From NCBI GenBank assembly GCA_009924135.1, contig RFSE01000028.1, positions 1-45,168 of the forward strand: DNA of 45,168 bases. Direction: 5' to 3'. Under the pieces are notes generated by a model. The model was not told the origin of the DNA, did not search any database, and was given only the letters and a program-made list of their open reading frames with translations. The translations under genes were made by a program, and so were the position numbers. This DNA is from Pseudomonadota bacterium (GTDB lineage: Bacteria; Verrucomicrobiota; Verrucomicrobiia; Limisphaerales; SXTU01). This document shows, piece by piece, positions 24,586 through 32,550 of the stretch; within the stretch, counting starts at the first letter, position 1; each line of letters opens with the position of its first letter.

Positions 24586-25251
24586 TTCATTTCCAAGCAC
24601 TTAGGAGTGCACCGTCACATGACCGTCACACGGTTGGTGGCATTTTAGGCGGTTTTCTCCCCTCTTTGGCTCAGTGCCCAGACCCCGTTGGTTCGCCACG
24701 GGCCTCCGGCCAGCAACGCCAGCCTTCCAGGCGGTGTGAAGCTTTTCCCTGCCCGCCTTCCTTCCCTCCCCAGCCTGACCACGCCTACGCACCATGAACA
24801 CTACAATCCCCAATGCCACCAACAGCACGCCCTCTGGCCTCACCCGATGGGCGCCACCAAGCAGCAGCCATCGCCTGGATGACGTGCTTGAAACCATCAT
24901 CGCGGACGATGAGCCCGGTCGTGATGAATCCCAAGCTCGACGACGCGCTCTTCCAGCCCGTCATCGGCGCGGATTACCAAGTGAGCCAGCCGGCGGCGAA
25001 AGGGTCGGCGAAGTGAACTGGGAAGCAAAAATTAACGCAAAGGCGCAAAGGCGCAGAGTCGCAAAGACGAGGAAGTTGAATGATCTGGGTAACTTGTGAC
25101 TCTTTCACTCGATAAGGCGGAATGCCCAAAGATTGGGGCCGGACAAAGATACAATCATCCCCATCTTTGTCCGTCCCAAATCTTTGGGGCATCATCAGCA
25201 TCTCTCCACGTCTTTGCGTCCTTGCGTTAAGTCTTATCCATTCCAATCAAC
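24586..25251. repeat. gene-poor stretch with a nested double hairpin
   Basis: Nothing gene-like with support is found between the tRNA and 25252. At 25028-25060 and 25207-25232 lie outer arms of the CAAAG class (AACGCAAAGGCGCAAAGGCG with TCTTTGCGTCCTTGCGTT). Nested inside, 25124-25150 and 25163-25190 form a two-phrase hairpin (CCCAAAGATTGGGG plus GGACAAAGAT on the left, complements on the right). Frames at 24813-25016 and 24601-24900 lack family features. Confidence 0.65.
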
Positions 25252-25689
25252 ATGAACTCCCCTGACCCGCTCGCGCAAGCCCTGGCCCTCCTGCCGCACG
25301 GCCCGGAGTTCCGCTTCGTGGACCGGCTCACCGCGCTGGAGCCGGGCGTGCGGGGCGAGGGCGAATACACCGTGCGCGGCGACGAACCGTTCCTGCGCGG
25401 TCACTTTCCCGGCGACCCGATGATGCCCGGTGTGCTCCTCGTAGAAGCCGTGGCCCAGCTCGCCGGCGTCGTAGCGCAGAGCGATCCGAACCTCGCGCCC
25501 ATGCCCGGCCTCAAGCTCACCGCGCTCCGGGGCGTGAAGATGCTGGGCACGGCGCGAACGGGTGAAACGGTTTGCCTCCGCGCCGAATTAAAAGCCCGGC
25601 TTGGCAATCTGGTGCAGGCTGCTGCCACCGCGACGGTTGGCGGAAGTATTGTGTTGCAGGCGGAGGTCACGCTCGCGGGCACCATCTGA
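25252..25689 (+). CDS. FabZ-like 3-hydroxyacyl-ACP dehydratase
   Basis: This 145-residue hotdog-fold protein should dehydrate 3-hydroxyacyl-ACP to trans-2-enoyl-ACP. The FabZ active site is intact: GHFPGDPMMPGVLLVEA, with catalytic His51 and Glu65. The N-terminal LLPHGPEFRFVDRLTAL is also typical. It is the first enzyme of the fatty-acid/polyketide-like cluster that continues to 36377. It is probably a dedicated enzyme rather than the housekeeping FabZ. Confidence 0.9.
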   Translation: MNSPDPLAQALALLPHGPEFRFVDRLTALEPGVRGEGEYTVRGDEPFLRGHFPGDPMMPGVLLVEAVAQLAGVVAQSDPNLAPMPGLKLTALRGVKMLGTARTGETVCLRAELKARLGNLVQAAATATVGGSIVLQAEVTLAGTI

Positions 25690-25792
25690 AGCCAATTCAT
25701 TTTCGAGCTGCTGTAAGAACAGAACGCAATTCTTCTCGACGGAGTCCTCGGAAGGGGTTCTTTTCACATGAGAGTAATTACTGAAAACGCCA

Positions 25793-26158
25793 ATGAAAAA
25801 AACACTCCTCACCGTATGCTTCCTGCTCGCGTTCTATCATATCTCCTCTTTGAACTCGTCCTCTCAGGACGGTTCACCAACACGCCGCCCACAGCTTACG
25901 GGCAGCCGGTTCGAATATGCTTCTGTGAGATTTTTGGAAGAGAGGACGAGCATCGTATGGCCAGATGGCACCGTGGAAAACGTCATGACGCTGGCCGGTA
26001 AAGGAAAGCCCGGAAGCCCAAGCGAGAAATTCCCCAAGGGATCAGACTTTCGGATGTATTGGCTCACCGTTGCCATGAACATCATGGGACAACGCGGATT
26101 TGAGTTGGTTCATATGCACGACGCAGATGTTGTCATGGTGCGGCAAGTCGCCAAGTGA
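25793..26158 (+). CDS. small secreted protein of unknown function
   Basis: The 121-residue protein begins MKKTLLTVCFLLAFYHISSL, a signal peptide, and then has RFEYASVRFLEERTSIVWPD and a final GQRGFELVHMHDADVVMVRQ. The last block resembles DUF4177-type small proteins (GWELVxV...R), but this is weak. Base composition near its start is lower in GC than in neighbouring genes, so it may be foreign. It interrupts the biosynthetic cluster between the dehydratase and the ligase. Confidence 0.6.
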   Translation: MKKTLLTVCFLLAFYHISSLNSSSQDGSPTRRPQLTGSRFEYASVRFLEERTSIVWPDGTVENVMTLAGKGKPGSPSEKFPKGSDFRMYWLTVAMNIMGQRGFELVHMHDADVVMVRQVAK

Positions 26159-26199
26159 TCGCGCCAATACCGACACTTGGGAGGTCTGCTCCCGACACA

Positions 26200-27462
26200 T
26201 CAGGCAGGGCTCTGCATTTCATTCCGCCACTCCGTGCGCGAGAGCTTCCCCCGGGCGTTGACGTTGAGGGATTCCACCCGCCGCCACTCGCGCGGGATTT
26301 GCCAGTCGGGCAGGCGGGCGTGGAGGAATTCACGGAGCTGTTCGACGGTGACTTCCTCCCGTACGGCGACCACCGCTGCCACCTCGTCACCGCGAGCGGT
26401 GTCCGTGCTGGGCAGGCCGAGCACGAGGCATTCGCGCACGGCGGGGTGAGTCAGCAACACCTGCTCGATGGTTTCCGGTGCAACCTTGCGGCCAGCCACG
26501 TTGATCAGGTCGCTGGCCCGTCCGCGCAGCAACACGCCATCGCCGCGTAACTCCACGAGATCGCTCGTGCGAAAGCTTCCACCGCCCAATCGGGCGTCCG
26601 GTTCCGGCCAATAGGTCTCACCCACATTCGCGCCGCTTACAACCAGACAGCCATCATCGCCTCGCGAGAGCGAGACGTTGCGAACCGCGGAGCCGGCGAA
26701 CGTGGCGTCCGTGCGCGGTGTGTCGCTCGCGTCGTAGGCAATGCCGCCGCATTCGGAGCAGCCGAGGAAGTTGTGCAGCTTCAGCCCGCTGCGGGCGAAC
26801 ACAGCTTGTTCCAAAGCCAAGGGCAGGGGGGCACCCGCCGAGATGGCGAGCCGGAGATTGGTGGGAATCGCTCCGGCCTCGTGCCACGCCCGCCAGAGCG
26901 CAGGCACGGCTGGCAGCGTCCAGTTGCCGCCGGTCACAGCGGCCTGTCGTAGGGCTTCGGGCAGGCCGGAGGGTACAAGCACCAGCGGGATGCCGTGCAG
27001 CAGCAAGGGCAGCACGAGGTTGGAGAAACCGTAGGAGTGCGCGAGCGAGATGACGCCCAGGTTGGGCGAGTCACGGCGCAGGCCCATGGTGGCGACCAGG
27101 TTATCCGGGTCGGCGGCGAGCTGCGCTTCGGTGAATGCGACGTGACGCGCTGCCCCCGTCGAGCCGGAGGTGGTCTTGAGCAGGCAAATCCCAGAGGCGG
27201 GCCGGGGAGTGATCGAGGGCGCGGCACCTGCTTCGAGCGGACACACAATCTGTCCGAACCGCCACGCCCGCAATACAGTGAAAATGAATCCCGGCGCATT
27301 GCTCTTCGGAAAAGCGAATGGCCCGGAGCGGTCGGGCACGCGGGTGGATTCGGCCCCGGCGTCGAGCTGGGCGAACGTCCACGCCCGCGCGGTGCCGAGT
27401 TCGCGCAGGGCAATTTCCCCGGCGAATTCACGGGCCACTTCCCGCCAGCGTTCGTAAAGCAT
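26200..27462 (-). CDS. AMP-dependent acyl-CoA/acyl-ACP synthetase-like ligase
   Basis: This ANL-superfamily enzyme should adenylate a carboxylic acid and pass it to CoA or an ACP. The 420-residue protein is shorter than typical acyl-CoA synthetases (about 500-550), mainly at the N-terminus. Motifs: A3 KTTSGSTGAARHVAF, the A5-like LHNFLGCSECGGIAYD, the A7/A8 region TSDLVELRGDGVLLRGRASD, then INVAGRKVAPETIE, and A10 NARGKLSR with the catalytic Lys. In aryl-polyene and related clusters such ligases load a starter acid, which is a plausible role here. It is divergent from the gene at 27508. Confidence 0.85.
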   Translation of the reverse strand: MLYERWREVAREFAGEIALRELGTARAWTFAQLDAGAESTRVPDRSGPFAFPKSNAPGFIFTVLRAWRFGQIVCPLEAGAAPSITPRPASGICLLKTTSGSTGAARHVAFTEAQLAADPDNLVATMGLRRDSPNLGVISLAHSYGFSNLVLPLLLHGIPLVLVPSGLPEALRQAAVTGGNWTLPAVPALWRAWHEAGAIPTNLRLAISAGAPLPLALEQAVFARSGLKLHNFLGCSECGGIAYDASDTPRTDATFAGSAVRNVSLSRGDDGCLVVSGANVGETYWPEPDARLGGGSFRTSDLVELRGDGVLLRGRASDLINVAGRKVAPETIEQVLLTHPAVRECLVLGLPSTDTARGDEVAAVVAVREEVTVEQLREFLHARLPDWQIPREWRRVESLNVNARGKLSRTEWRNEMQSPA

Positions 27463-27507
27463 TGCCTGCTAGCTAACCGCCTTCTAGCGTCGGGGCAAGC
27501 TTTGCAC

Positions 27508-28278
27508 GTGAATCCGCCGGAGAGATCTCAAACCAAGCCCACCGAAGCCCAGGCACCCATCGCCTTGCGCGGTGGTCCGGACTTCGATTTTCACCGGGAC
27601 ACCTTCGCCTACGCCAACGAAACGAAGTGGGTTTACTCCGTGGACCCGATTACGGGCCGCCAAGTGTCAACCCCGCGCGTACCTGAGCCGTCCTACGCCT
27701 TGCATTGTTTCGCCATGGCGCGAACGGCCCGTCAGTTCTGGTGGCACGCGCGATTCGATCCATCTCTGGCCGCGCCGGATGAGGCGACGTGCCGGCGGCT
27801 GATTCGCGAGGTGGTATCGGGCAAGTCACCGGCACGAAGTGTACGAAACATCGTGATCCCAGGTTACACTGGCCTGCGTGAATTCAGCGCGACATGGGAA
27901 GCGCTGCTCAAGCGCGAATGCGGCGGGGCTTGGCAAAGCTACTTTCAACGCGGCAACTGGCGGATGATTTTTCCTTTCACCCGCGCCCATCAGCAAAGCG
28001 AGGCCGACCGGCTCCTTTCGATTCTGGAGCAAGGCGGGCTGCCGGTAGTTCATGTACTCCGCTTTCCACAGCTCACCATCAATCATACGGTGCTGCTGTT
28101 CTCGGTGAGGTCTAACCCCAACACCATCGAGTTCCGGGCGTATGATCCGAACATTCCGGAGCGGGAGGTTGGCCTGTGCTTTGACCGCGCGACCCGGACC
28201 TTTACGTGGCCTGCACTACCCTACTTTGCAGGTGGGCGCGTGGATGTTTACGAGATTTACCGGGGCTGGATTTACTGA
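27508..28278 (+). CDS. unknown protein with possible papain-like Cys-His-Asp triad
   Basis: I know no family name. From GTG 27508 the product has 256 residues; the open frame further upstream overlaps the ligase gene antisense and was excluded. Cys67 in PSYALHCFAMARTARQFWWH, His193 in TINHTVLLFSV and Asp213 in FRAYDPNIPE are spaced as a papain/C39-like catalytic triad. The end FAGGRVDVYEIYRGWIY is well structured. This suggests a cysteine peptidase or transglutaminase-like acyltransferase acting in the cluster, for example as an acyl-releasing enzyme. This is inference. Confidence 0.65.
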   Translation: MNPPERSQTKPTEAQAPIALRGGPDFDFHRDTFAYANETKWVYSVDPITGRQVSTPRVPEPSYALHCFAMARTARQFWWHARFDPSLAAPDEATCRRLIREVVSGKSPARSVRNIVIPGYTGLREFSATWEALLKRECGGAWQSYFQRGNWRMIFPFTRAHQQSEADRLLSILEQGGLPVVHVLRFPQLTINHTVLLFSVRSNPNTIEFRAYDPNIPEREVGLCFDRATRTFTWPALPYFAGGRVDVYEIYRGWIY

Positions 28279-28550
28279 GGAGAGTTTGGCTTCGGCTTCG
28301 GTCTCCAGAAGGCCATCCCGAAGAAAAGGGCGCCACAGCCGTTGACTCCCATCGTGTAGCCCAGCTTGTAGCCAACGCCGGTATTGTAGGGCGCGTAGAT
28401 CGCCACATCCTTGCCCGTGAGCAACGTGGGCATGGTGGCCGGCATCAGTGCGCCGTGGGCAAACCCCCACCAAAACCCCGCTGGCATGTCGGGCCGGGTG
28501 CGGCGCGCACTCCAGTCCATCGCCGCGCCCATCAGGTAGGCCATCACCAC
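28272..28550 (-). CDS. small membrane protein of unknown function
   Basis: The conserved-looking part runs GFVVMAYLMGAAMDWSARR, then AGFWWGFAHGALMPATMP, KDVAIYAPYNTGVGYKLGY and GVNGCGALFFGMAFW, with two or three hydrophobic segments. The frame stays open upstream, antisense to a methyltransferase gene, but family-like sequence begins near here. The start is uncertain: GTG 28550, GTG 28547 and ATG 28544 are adjacent. It overlaps the end of the convergent gene by 7 bases. Confidence 0.5.
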   Translation of the reverse strand: MVMAYLMGAAMDWSARRTRPDMPAGFWWGFAHGALMPATMPTLLTGKDVAIYAPYNTGVGYKLGYTMGVNGCGALFFGMAFWRPKPKPNSPQ

Positions 28551-28645
28551 GAAGCCCGCGATGCGTTTGAGGATGCCCCCGAACTTACGCAGCGGGGTGA
28601 CAGCTTTAGCTCGTGTTGGGTCGGCGTTTTCCGTAAGGAGGGAGG

Positions 28646-29332
28646 ATGTTTTGGCGGGAACGCTCGACGCAAGTGGAATCCTTTGATTCAGGCGCGCGCC
28701 CACTGGCGGAAATCGCCGCCGGCTATCGGCAGCTCGCCCGGGCGAACCGGGCCTTCTTCTTCTCGCACCCCTTCGTGCTCCATCTACCCCGCCTGCTGGG
28801 CGCAGAACAGTGTCGCTCTCTGACCTTGCTGGACGTGGGGGCGGGTGACGGGTTGCTGGGGCGACGACTGGAAGCGTGGGCGGCCCGGCGCGGCTGGCGT
28901 TGGGAAGTGACGAACCTGGACGCAAACCCGCAGGCCCTGCAACTTAACCCCGGCGCCCGCAACGTCACCGGCTCCGCTCTGGCGCTGCCGTTTCCCGAGG
29001 CCCACTTCGACGTCGTCATCGCGTCGCAGATGACCCACCACCTGGCCGACGCGGAGGTGGCGCTCCATTTCCGCGAGCTGTGGCGGGTGGCACGACGGGC
29101 GGTCATGGTGAGCGACCTGCATCGCAATCTCTTCCTGCTTTCGCTGGTGTGGCTGGGTTCGTGGCCGCTGGGTTTCAGCCCGACGATACGCCGTGATGCC
29201 GTGATCTCCGTGCAGCGCGGTTTTCGATTGGATGAGTGGCGTCGGCAGGCGGAAGCGGCGGGCATCCCGAGTTCGCGTGTCTGGCTTTACGCCGCCACCC
29301 GCATCATGTTGGCGGCCCGGAAGCCCGCTTGA
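28646..29332 (+). CDS. class I SAM-dependent methyltransferase in biosynthetic cluster
   Basis: The 228-residue protein has motif I LTLLDVGAGDGLLGRRLEAW, an acidic NLDANPQALQL loop and HFDVVIASQMTHHLADAEVA, typical of class I methyltransferases acting on small molecules or lipid intermediates. A strong Shine-Dalgarno (AAGGAGGG at 28635-28642) fixes the ATG at 28646. A hydrophobic segment (NLFLLSLVWLGSWPLGF) suggests membrane association or a greasy substrate. It overlaps the convergent GT2 gene by 29 bases. Related enzymes occur in aryl-polyene and alkylresorcinol-type clusters. Confidence 0.85.
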   Translation: MFWRERSTQVESFDSGARPLAEIAAGYRQLARANRAFFFSHPFVLHLPRLLGAEQCRSLTLLDVGAGDGLLGRRLEAWAARRGWRWEVTNLDANPQALQLNPGARNVTGSALALPFPEAHFDVVIASQMTHHLADAEVALHFRELWRVARRAVMVSDLHRNLFLLSLVWLGSWPLGFSPTIRRDAVISVQRGFRLDEWRRQAEAAGIPSSRVWLYAATRIMLAARKPA

Positions 29333-30035
29333 GACTGGCCCGCGCTCTCGCGAACTCACCGCGCGCGTGCCACAGCCAGCGCAGCCAGCGCAAGGTGTCG
29401 CGGCAAGGCTGGATCTTGCTCTGTTCCGTCTTATAGCGACTCTCCACCGGGATGAACTCAACGCGCCGACCGGCGGCGAGAAAGGCCAGCAGCATTTCCG
29501 ACTCCACCTCGAAGTGTGCGCACCGGATCGGCAGTGACTTCCAAACGGAAAGCCGCACGAGGCGGAAACCACACTGGCTGTCCGGCAACGGCGTCGCCGT
29601 CAGCGCTGTCAGCACGGCACTCATGGCGCGGTTGGTGAGGCGGCGGACGGCGGGCATGCCGGTCGGCCTGGCCATGCGGTTGCCCACCAGCAGGTCCGTG
29701 TGATTGATTCGCCGGGGCTCGAGGAAATGAGGTATGTCCGTTGGTGAATGCTGGCCGTCACCGTCGAGCAGCAACGCCCAGTCGCAACCCAGTTCACACG
29801 CCCGGCGCAACCCGAGTTGCAGTGCGGCCCCTTTGCCTGAGTTGACCGGCTGGCGCAAAACTTCGGCTCCGCCAGCCTTGGCCATGGCGGCCGTGGCATC
29901 GGTTGACCCATCATCCACCACGAGCACCCGTGTCACCTGAACTGCCACTGCCGTCACGAGCGGGCCAATGGTGGCCGACTCATTGTAACAAGGAATTACG
30001 GCGGCGCAGTCCACGCCGCAAGGTAGGCCCGCCAT
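29304..30035 (-). CDS. GT2 glycosyltransferase, dolichol-phosphate-mannose-synthase-like
   Basis: The 243-residue protein is a single GT-A domain. Motifs: CAAVIPCYNESATIGPLV at the start, VLVVDDGSTDATAAM, NSGKGAALQLGLRRA and LLLDGDGQHSPTDIPHFL with the DxD Asp residues. SQCGFRLVR follows. There are no C-terminal membrane helices. It would transfer a sugar from a nucleotide or polyprenyl donor to a lipid. ATG 30035 is conservative; ATG 30092 is also possible and would abut the hairpin. In this cluster it may glycosylate the acyl product. Confidence 0.87.
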   Translation of the reverse strand: MAGLPCGVDCAAVIPCYNESATIGPLVTAVAVQVTRVLVVDDGSTDATAAMAKAGGAEVLRQPVNSGKGAALQLGLRRACELGCDWALLLDGDGQHSPTDIPHFLEPRRINHTDLLVGNRMARPTGMPAVRRLTNRAMSAVLTALTATPLPDSQCGFRLVRLSVWKSLPIRCAHFEVESEMLLAFLAAGRRVEFIPVESRYKTEQSKIQPCRDTLRWLRWLWHARGEFARARASLKRASGPPT

Positions 30036-30092
30036 GCGGTGGATGACAACGGGTTTACGGGGCGGCCCGCGGAACGGGCGGAGGGGGCGCAT

Positions 30093-30211
30093 CTTGATAC
30101 TGCCCCCGGAGCGCCGGTCTCCGACCCGGCAGGTTTGAAATACTCTCAACAACGCGCCGGATCGGAGATCGGCGCTCCACCCGGCCAGCCAAAGCCGGGG
30201 GCAGTGTCAAG
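30093..30211. repeat. long inverted repeat in the divergent promoter region
   Basis: The left arm 30093-30130 (CTTGATACTGCCCCCGGAGC and on) pairs with the right arm 30157-30211 (GGCGCTCC...GGGGGCAGTGTCAAG). It sits between the GT2 gene and the radical SAM gene, which point away from each other. The 25 bases 30106-30130 occur identically at 14480-14504. Confidence 0.75.
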
Positions 30212-30269
30212 ATACGCGGGATATCCTCCCGCACCAGTTGTTTGTCACTGTGAAGCAAGTCTACCGGGC

Positions 30270-31289
30270 ATGAATTTCCATCGATTTTCCGACGCGGAGT
30301 TTCTCGCGGAGCGGGGAGCGGCGCAGTCCGCTTTGCATAACGAAGCGGCGGCCGTGACCCGGGAACACTTTGGGCGTGCGGTCTTCGTGCGCGGGGTGGT
30401 CGAGGTGTCCAACCACTGCCGGGAGAACTGCCATTATTGCGGCATGCGGCGCGATAACCGGTCGCTGGACCGCTACCGCGCCACCCACGACCAGCTCGCG
30501 GAACTGATCATTCACCATCGGCCCGTCAGCTTGACGGACGTGAACATCCAAACCGGGGAGGACCCTGTGGCGGTCCGGGAAATCGTGCTCCCGCTCATCC
30601 GGACGCTCCGCTGCGAGACGCCGCTGGGGGTGAGCGTCTGTCTCGGTACGTTGAACGAAGCATTGTACGACGAGCTGCTGGCCGCCGGCGCCTCGCTCTA
30701 CATTATCAAGTTCGAGCTGGCCGACGCGGCGCGTTACGCGGAGTTCGAAGCCCCGGGCACGCTGGCCGAGCGGCTCCGGCACATCCGGTTGCTGGCAGCG
30801 CGCGGCTGGCGGATCAGTTCGGGATTCATCGCCGGCCTGCCAGGCCAAAGCGCGGACGACCTGGTAGCAAACCTGCGCCTCATGGGCGAACTCCCGTTGG
30901 ACGGTTGCAGCGTCAGCCCGTTCATCCCTGGGGAAGCCACGCCGCTCACGCGCGCGACCACCGGCGACCTGGATACGACCTTGAACTGCATGGCCGCCCT
31001 GCGGCTGCTGCGGCCGGAACTGGTCATTCCCGCCGTGAGCGCGCTGAACCTCACCGGGGCCGATGACGGTTATCGCCGCGGTCTGCAAGCCGGGGCGAAC
31101 CTCTGCACCATTAATCTCACTCCCTCCGAGATGCGGGATAACTACCTGCTCTACAAACGGCAGCGTTTCATCATGAACGAGGAGCGCGTGCTCGCCGCCA
31201 TTGCAGCGGAAGGTCTGGAAGTTTCCCGCGTCGGCCTGACGGACCACTGGCGCGCAGCGCCGGCGTTGGCGGAAGCCATGGCCGGTTGA
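30270..31289 (+). CDS. HydE/PylB-like radical SAM enzyme with BATS-type C-terminus
   Basis: The 339-residue protein has the radical SAM [4Fe-4S] motif at Cys50, Cys54 and Cys57 (NHCRENCHYCGMRRDN). The surrounding GVVEVSNHC and RYRATHDQLAEL match the HydE branch, whose known members help build the [FeFe]-hydrogenase cofactor. The TIM-barrel half includes SLTDVNIQTGEDPVAVREIV, IIKFELADAARYAEFE and GFIAGLPGQSADDLV; the final part (PAVSALNLTGADDGYRRGLQ, then ANLCTINLTPSEM) is BATS-like. No hydrogenase gene is present. It precedes the ketosynthase by 20 bases, so a role in a lipid or polyketide pathway is likely. The frame upstream of ATG 30270 reads repeat DNA and was excluded. Confidence 0.88.
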   Translation: MNFHRFSDAEFLAERGAAQSALHNEAAAVTREHFGRAVFVRGVVEVSNHCRENCHYCGMRRDNRSLDRYRATHDQLAELIIHHRPVSLTDVNIQTGEDPVAVREIVLPLIRTLRCETPLGVSVCLGTLNEALYDELLAAGASLYIIKFELADAARYAEFEAPGTLAERLRHIRLLAARGWRISSGFIAGLPGQSADDLVANLRLMGELPLDGCSVSPFIPGEATPLTRATTGDLDTTLNCMAALRLLRPELVIPAVSALNLTGADDGYRRGLQAGANLCTINLTPSEMRDNYLLYKRQRFIMNEERVLAAIAAEGLEVSRVGLTDHWRAAPALAEAMAG

Positions 31290-31308
31290 GACGCCGCCGT
31301 TCGCTCCA

Positions 31309-32550
31309 ATGCTTTTTCCCCGCGCGCAATCCGAGAGCGGCCCCCGGCGGGTGGTGGTCACGGGCTGTGGCATGGTGACGCCGCTGGGACTGGGCGTGGC
31401 AGCGAATACGGAGGGCTTCCGCACCGGCCAAACCGCCTTTCGTCCCGTCACGCTGTTCGACGTCTCCCGCCAGCGGGTACACACTGCGGCGGAGGTGAGC
31501 CTGCCTCCCGCACTGCCCAACACCGCGCTCTCATCCCGCCAAACCCGCCGCCTCGACCGCGCGGGCCGGATGCTGCTCTGGGCCGCGCACGAGGCAACCC
31601 AGCAGGCCAAGTGGACCGGGAAACGCCCTGCGGCCTGCGTCGTCGGCACGACCGGCGGGGGCATGAGCCTGGGCGAAACCTACCTGCGCACCGCACTGCA
31701 CGAACCGCTTGCCTGTCGCCAGCAGCCGACGCGCACGATCGGCTACCAGGCCTGCCGCCAGGCGGCTGTGGTCGCACAGGCGTGCGATGTCCGGGGCCCG
31801 GTAAACGTCCTCGCCAACGCCTGTGCGTCCGGAGCCAATGCCATCGGTCACGCGTGGGAACTGGTCCGTACTGGACGAAACGACTGCGTCCTCGCCGCCG
31901 GCTACGATGCCATCAGTCAGTTGATTTTCGCGGGCTTTGATTCCTTGCAGGCACTCTCGCCGACGCAATGCCGGCCTTTTGACATGCACCGCGACGGGCT
32001 GGCCTTGGGCGAAGGGGCGGCCGCCCTTACGTTGGAAGCCCTTGAGACCGCGCTGGCGCGGGGAGCAACCATCCTCGCTGAAATCGTCGGCTACGGCGCC
32101 GCGACGGACCTGCACCACCTCACTCAACCTCATCCGCAAGGTGATGCCGCAGTCGCCACCATGACGGAAGCGTGCCGCATCGCCGGGATCGAACCGGACG
32201 ACATCGACTACGTGAACGCGCACGGCACCGGCACACCGCTCAATGACAGTGCGGAGGCGGCCGCCCTGACGCGTTGGGCGGGAGCCCGGGCAGCGACCCT
32301 GCCGGTGAGTTCCACCAAGGCCGGCATCGGACATTTGCTCGGCGCTGCGGGCGCGGTGGAGACGGCCGTTTGCGTGCTCGCCCTGCGCGGCCAGTGGTTG
32401 CCGCCGATGCTGGCGACGCGGACGCCCGATCCGGCGTGTGGCTTTCGCCTGGTCACGCAGCCGGAGTCCGCGCGGGTGGAGCACGTGATGACCAACTCGT
32501 TCGGTTTCGGCGGCGCGAACGCCACCCTTGTTCTAAGGAGGTGGGCTTGA
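31309..32550 (+). CDS. beta-ketoacyl-ACP synthase, FabF/KAS II type
   Basis: The 413-residue enzyme condenses acyl thioesters with malonyl-ACP. The catalytic triad is complete: Cys172 in ANACASGANAIG, His305 in VNAHGTGTPLND and His342 in SSTKAGIGHLLGAAGAVE, with Lys337 beside it. The end GFGGANATLVL is typical. Together with the Cys-less homologue encoded next it would form a KS-alpha/KS-beta type pair, as in type II polyketide and aryl-polyene systems. The two genes overlap by a TTGA. Confidence 0.93.
   Translation: MLFPRAQSESGPRRVVVTGCGMVTPLGLGVAANTEGFRTGQTAFRPVTLFDVSRQRVHTAAEVSLPPALPNTALSSRQTRRLDRAGRMLLWAAHEATQQAKWTGKRPAACVVGTTGGGMSLGETYLRTALHEPLACRQQPTRTIGYQACRQAAVVAQACDVRGPVNVLANACASGANAIGHAWELVRTGRNDCVLAAGYDAISQLIFAGFDSLQALSPTQCRPFDMHRDGLALGEGAAALTLEALETALARGATILAEIVGYGAATDLHHLTQPHPQGDAAVATMTEACRIAGIEPDDIDYVNAHGTGTPLNDSAEAAALTRWAGARAATLPVSSTKAGIGHLLGAAGAVETAVCVLALRGQWLPPMLATRTPDPACGFRLVTQPESARVEHVMTNSFGFGGANATLVLRRWA
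32535..32541 (+). promoter_or_regulatory. Shine-Dalgarno that selects a TTG start
   Basis: AAGGAGG inside the end of the ketosynthase gene lies 5 bases before TTG 32547, whose A-extended form TTGA contains the upstream stop codon. It fixes the start of the second ketosynthase-like gene. Confidence 0.7.

Noticed and set aside
24813..25016. short open frame whose end (FQPVIGADYQVSQPAAKGSAK region) resembles a protein tail
   Set aside because: No upstream domain or start was recognised, so I treat it as unsupported rather than a remnant gene.
30039..30269. N-terminal extension of the radical SAM gene
   Set aside because: The extra 77 codons read through the hairpin repeat and show no family sequence; ATG 30270 is the better start.
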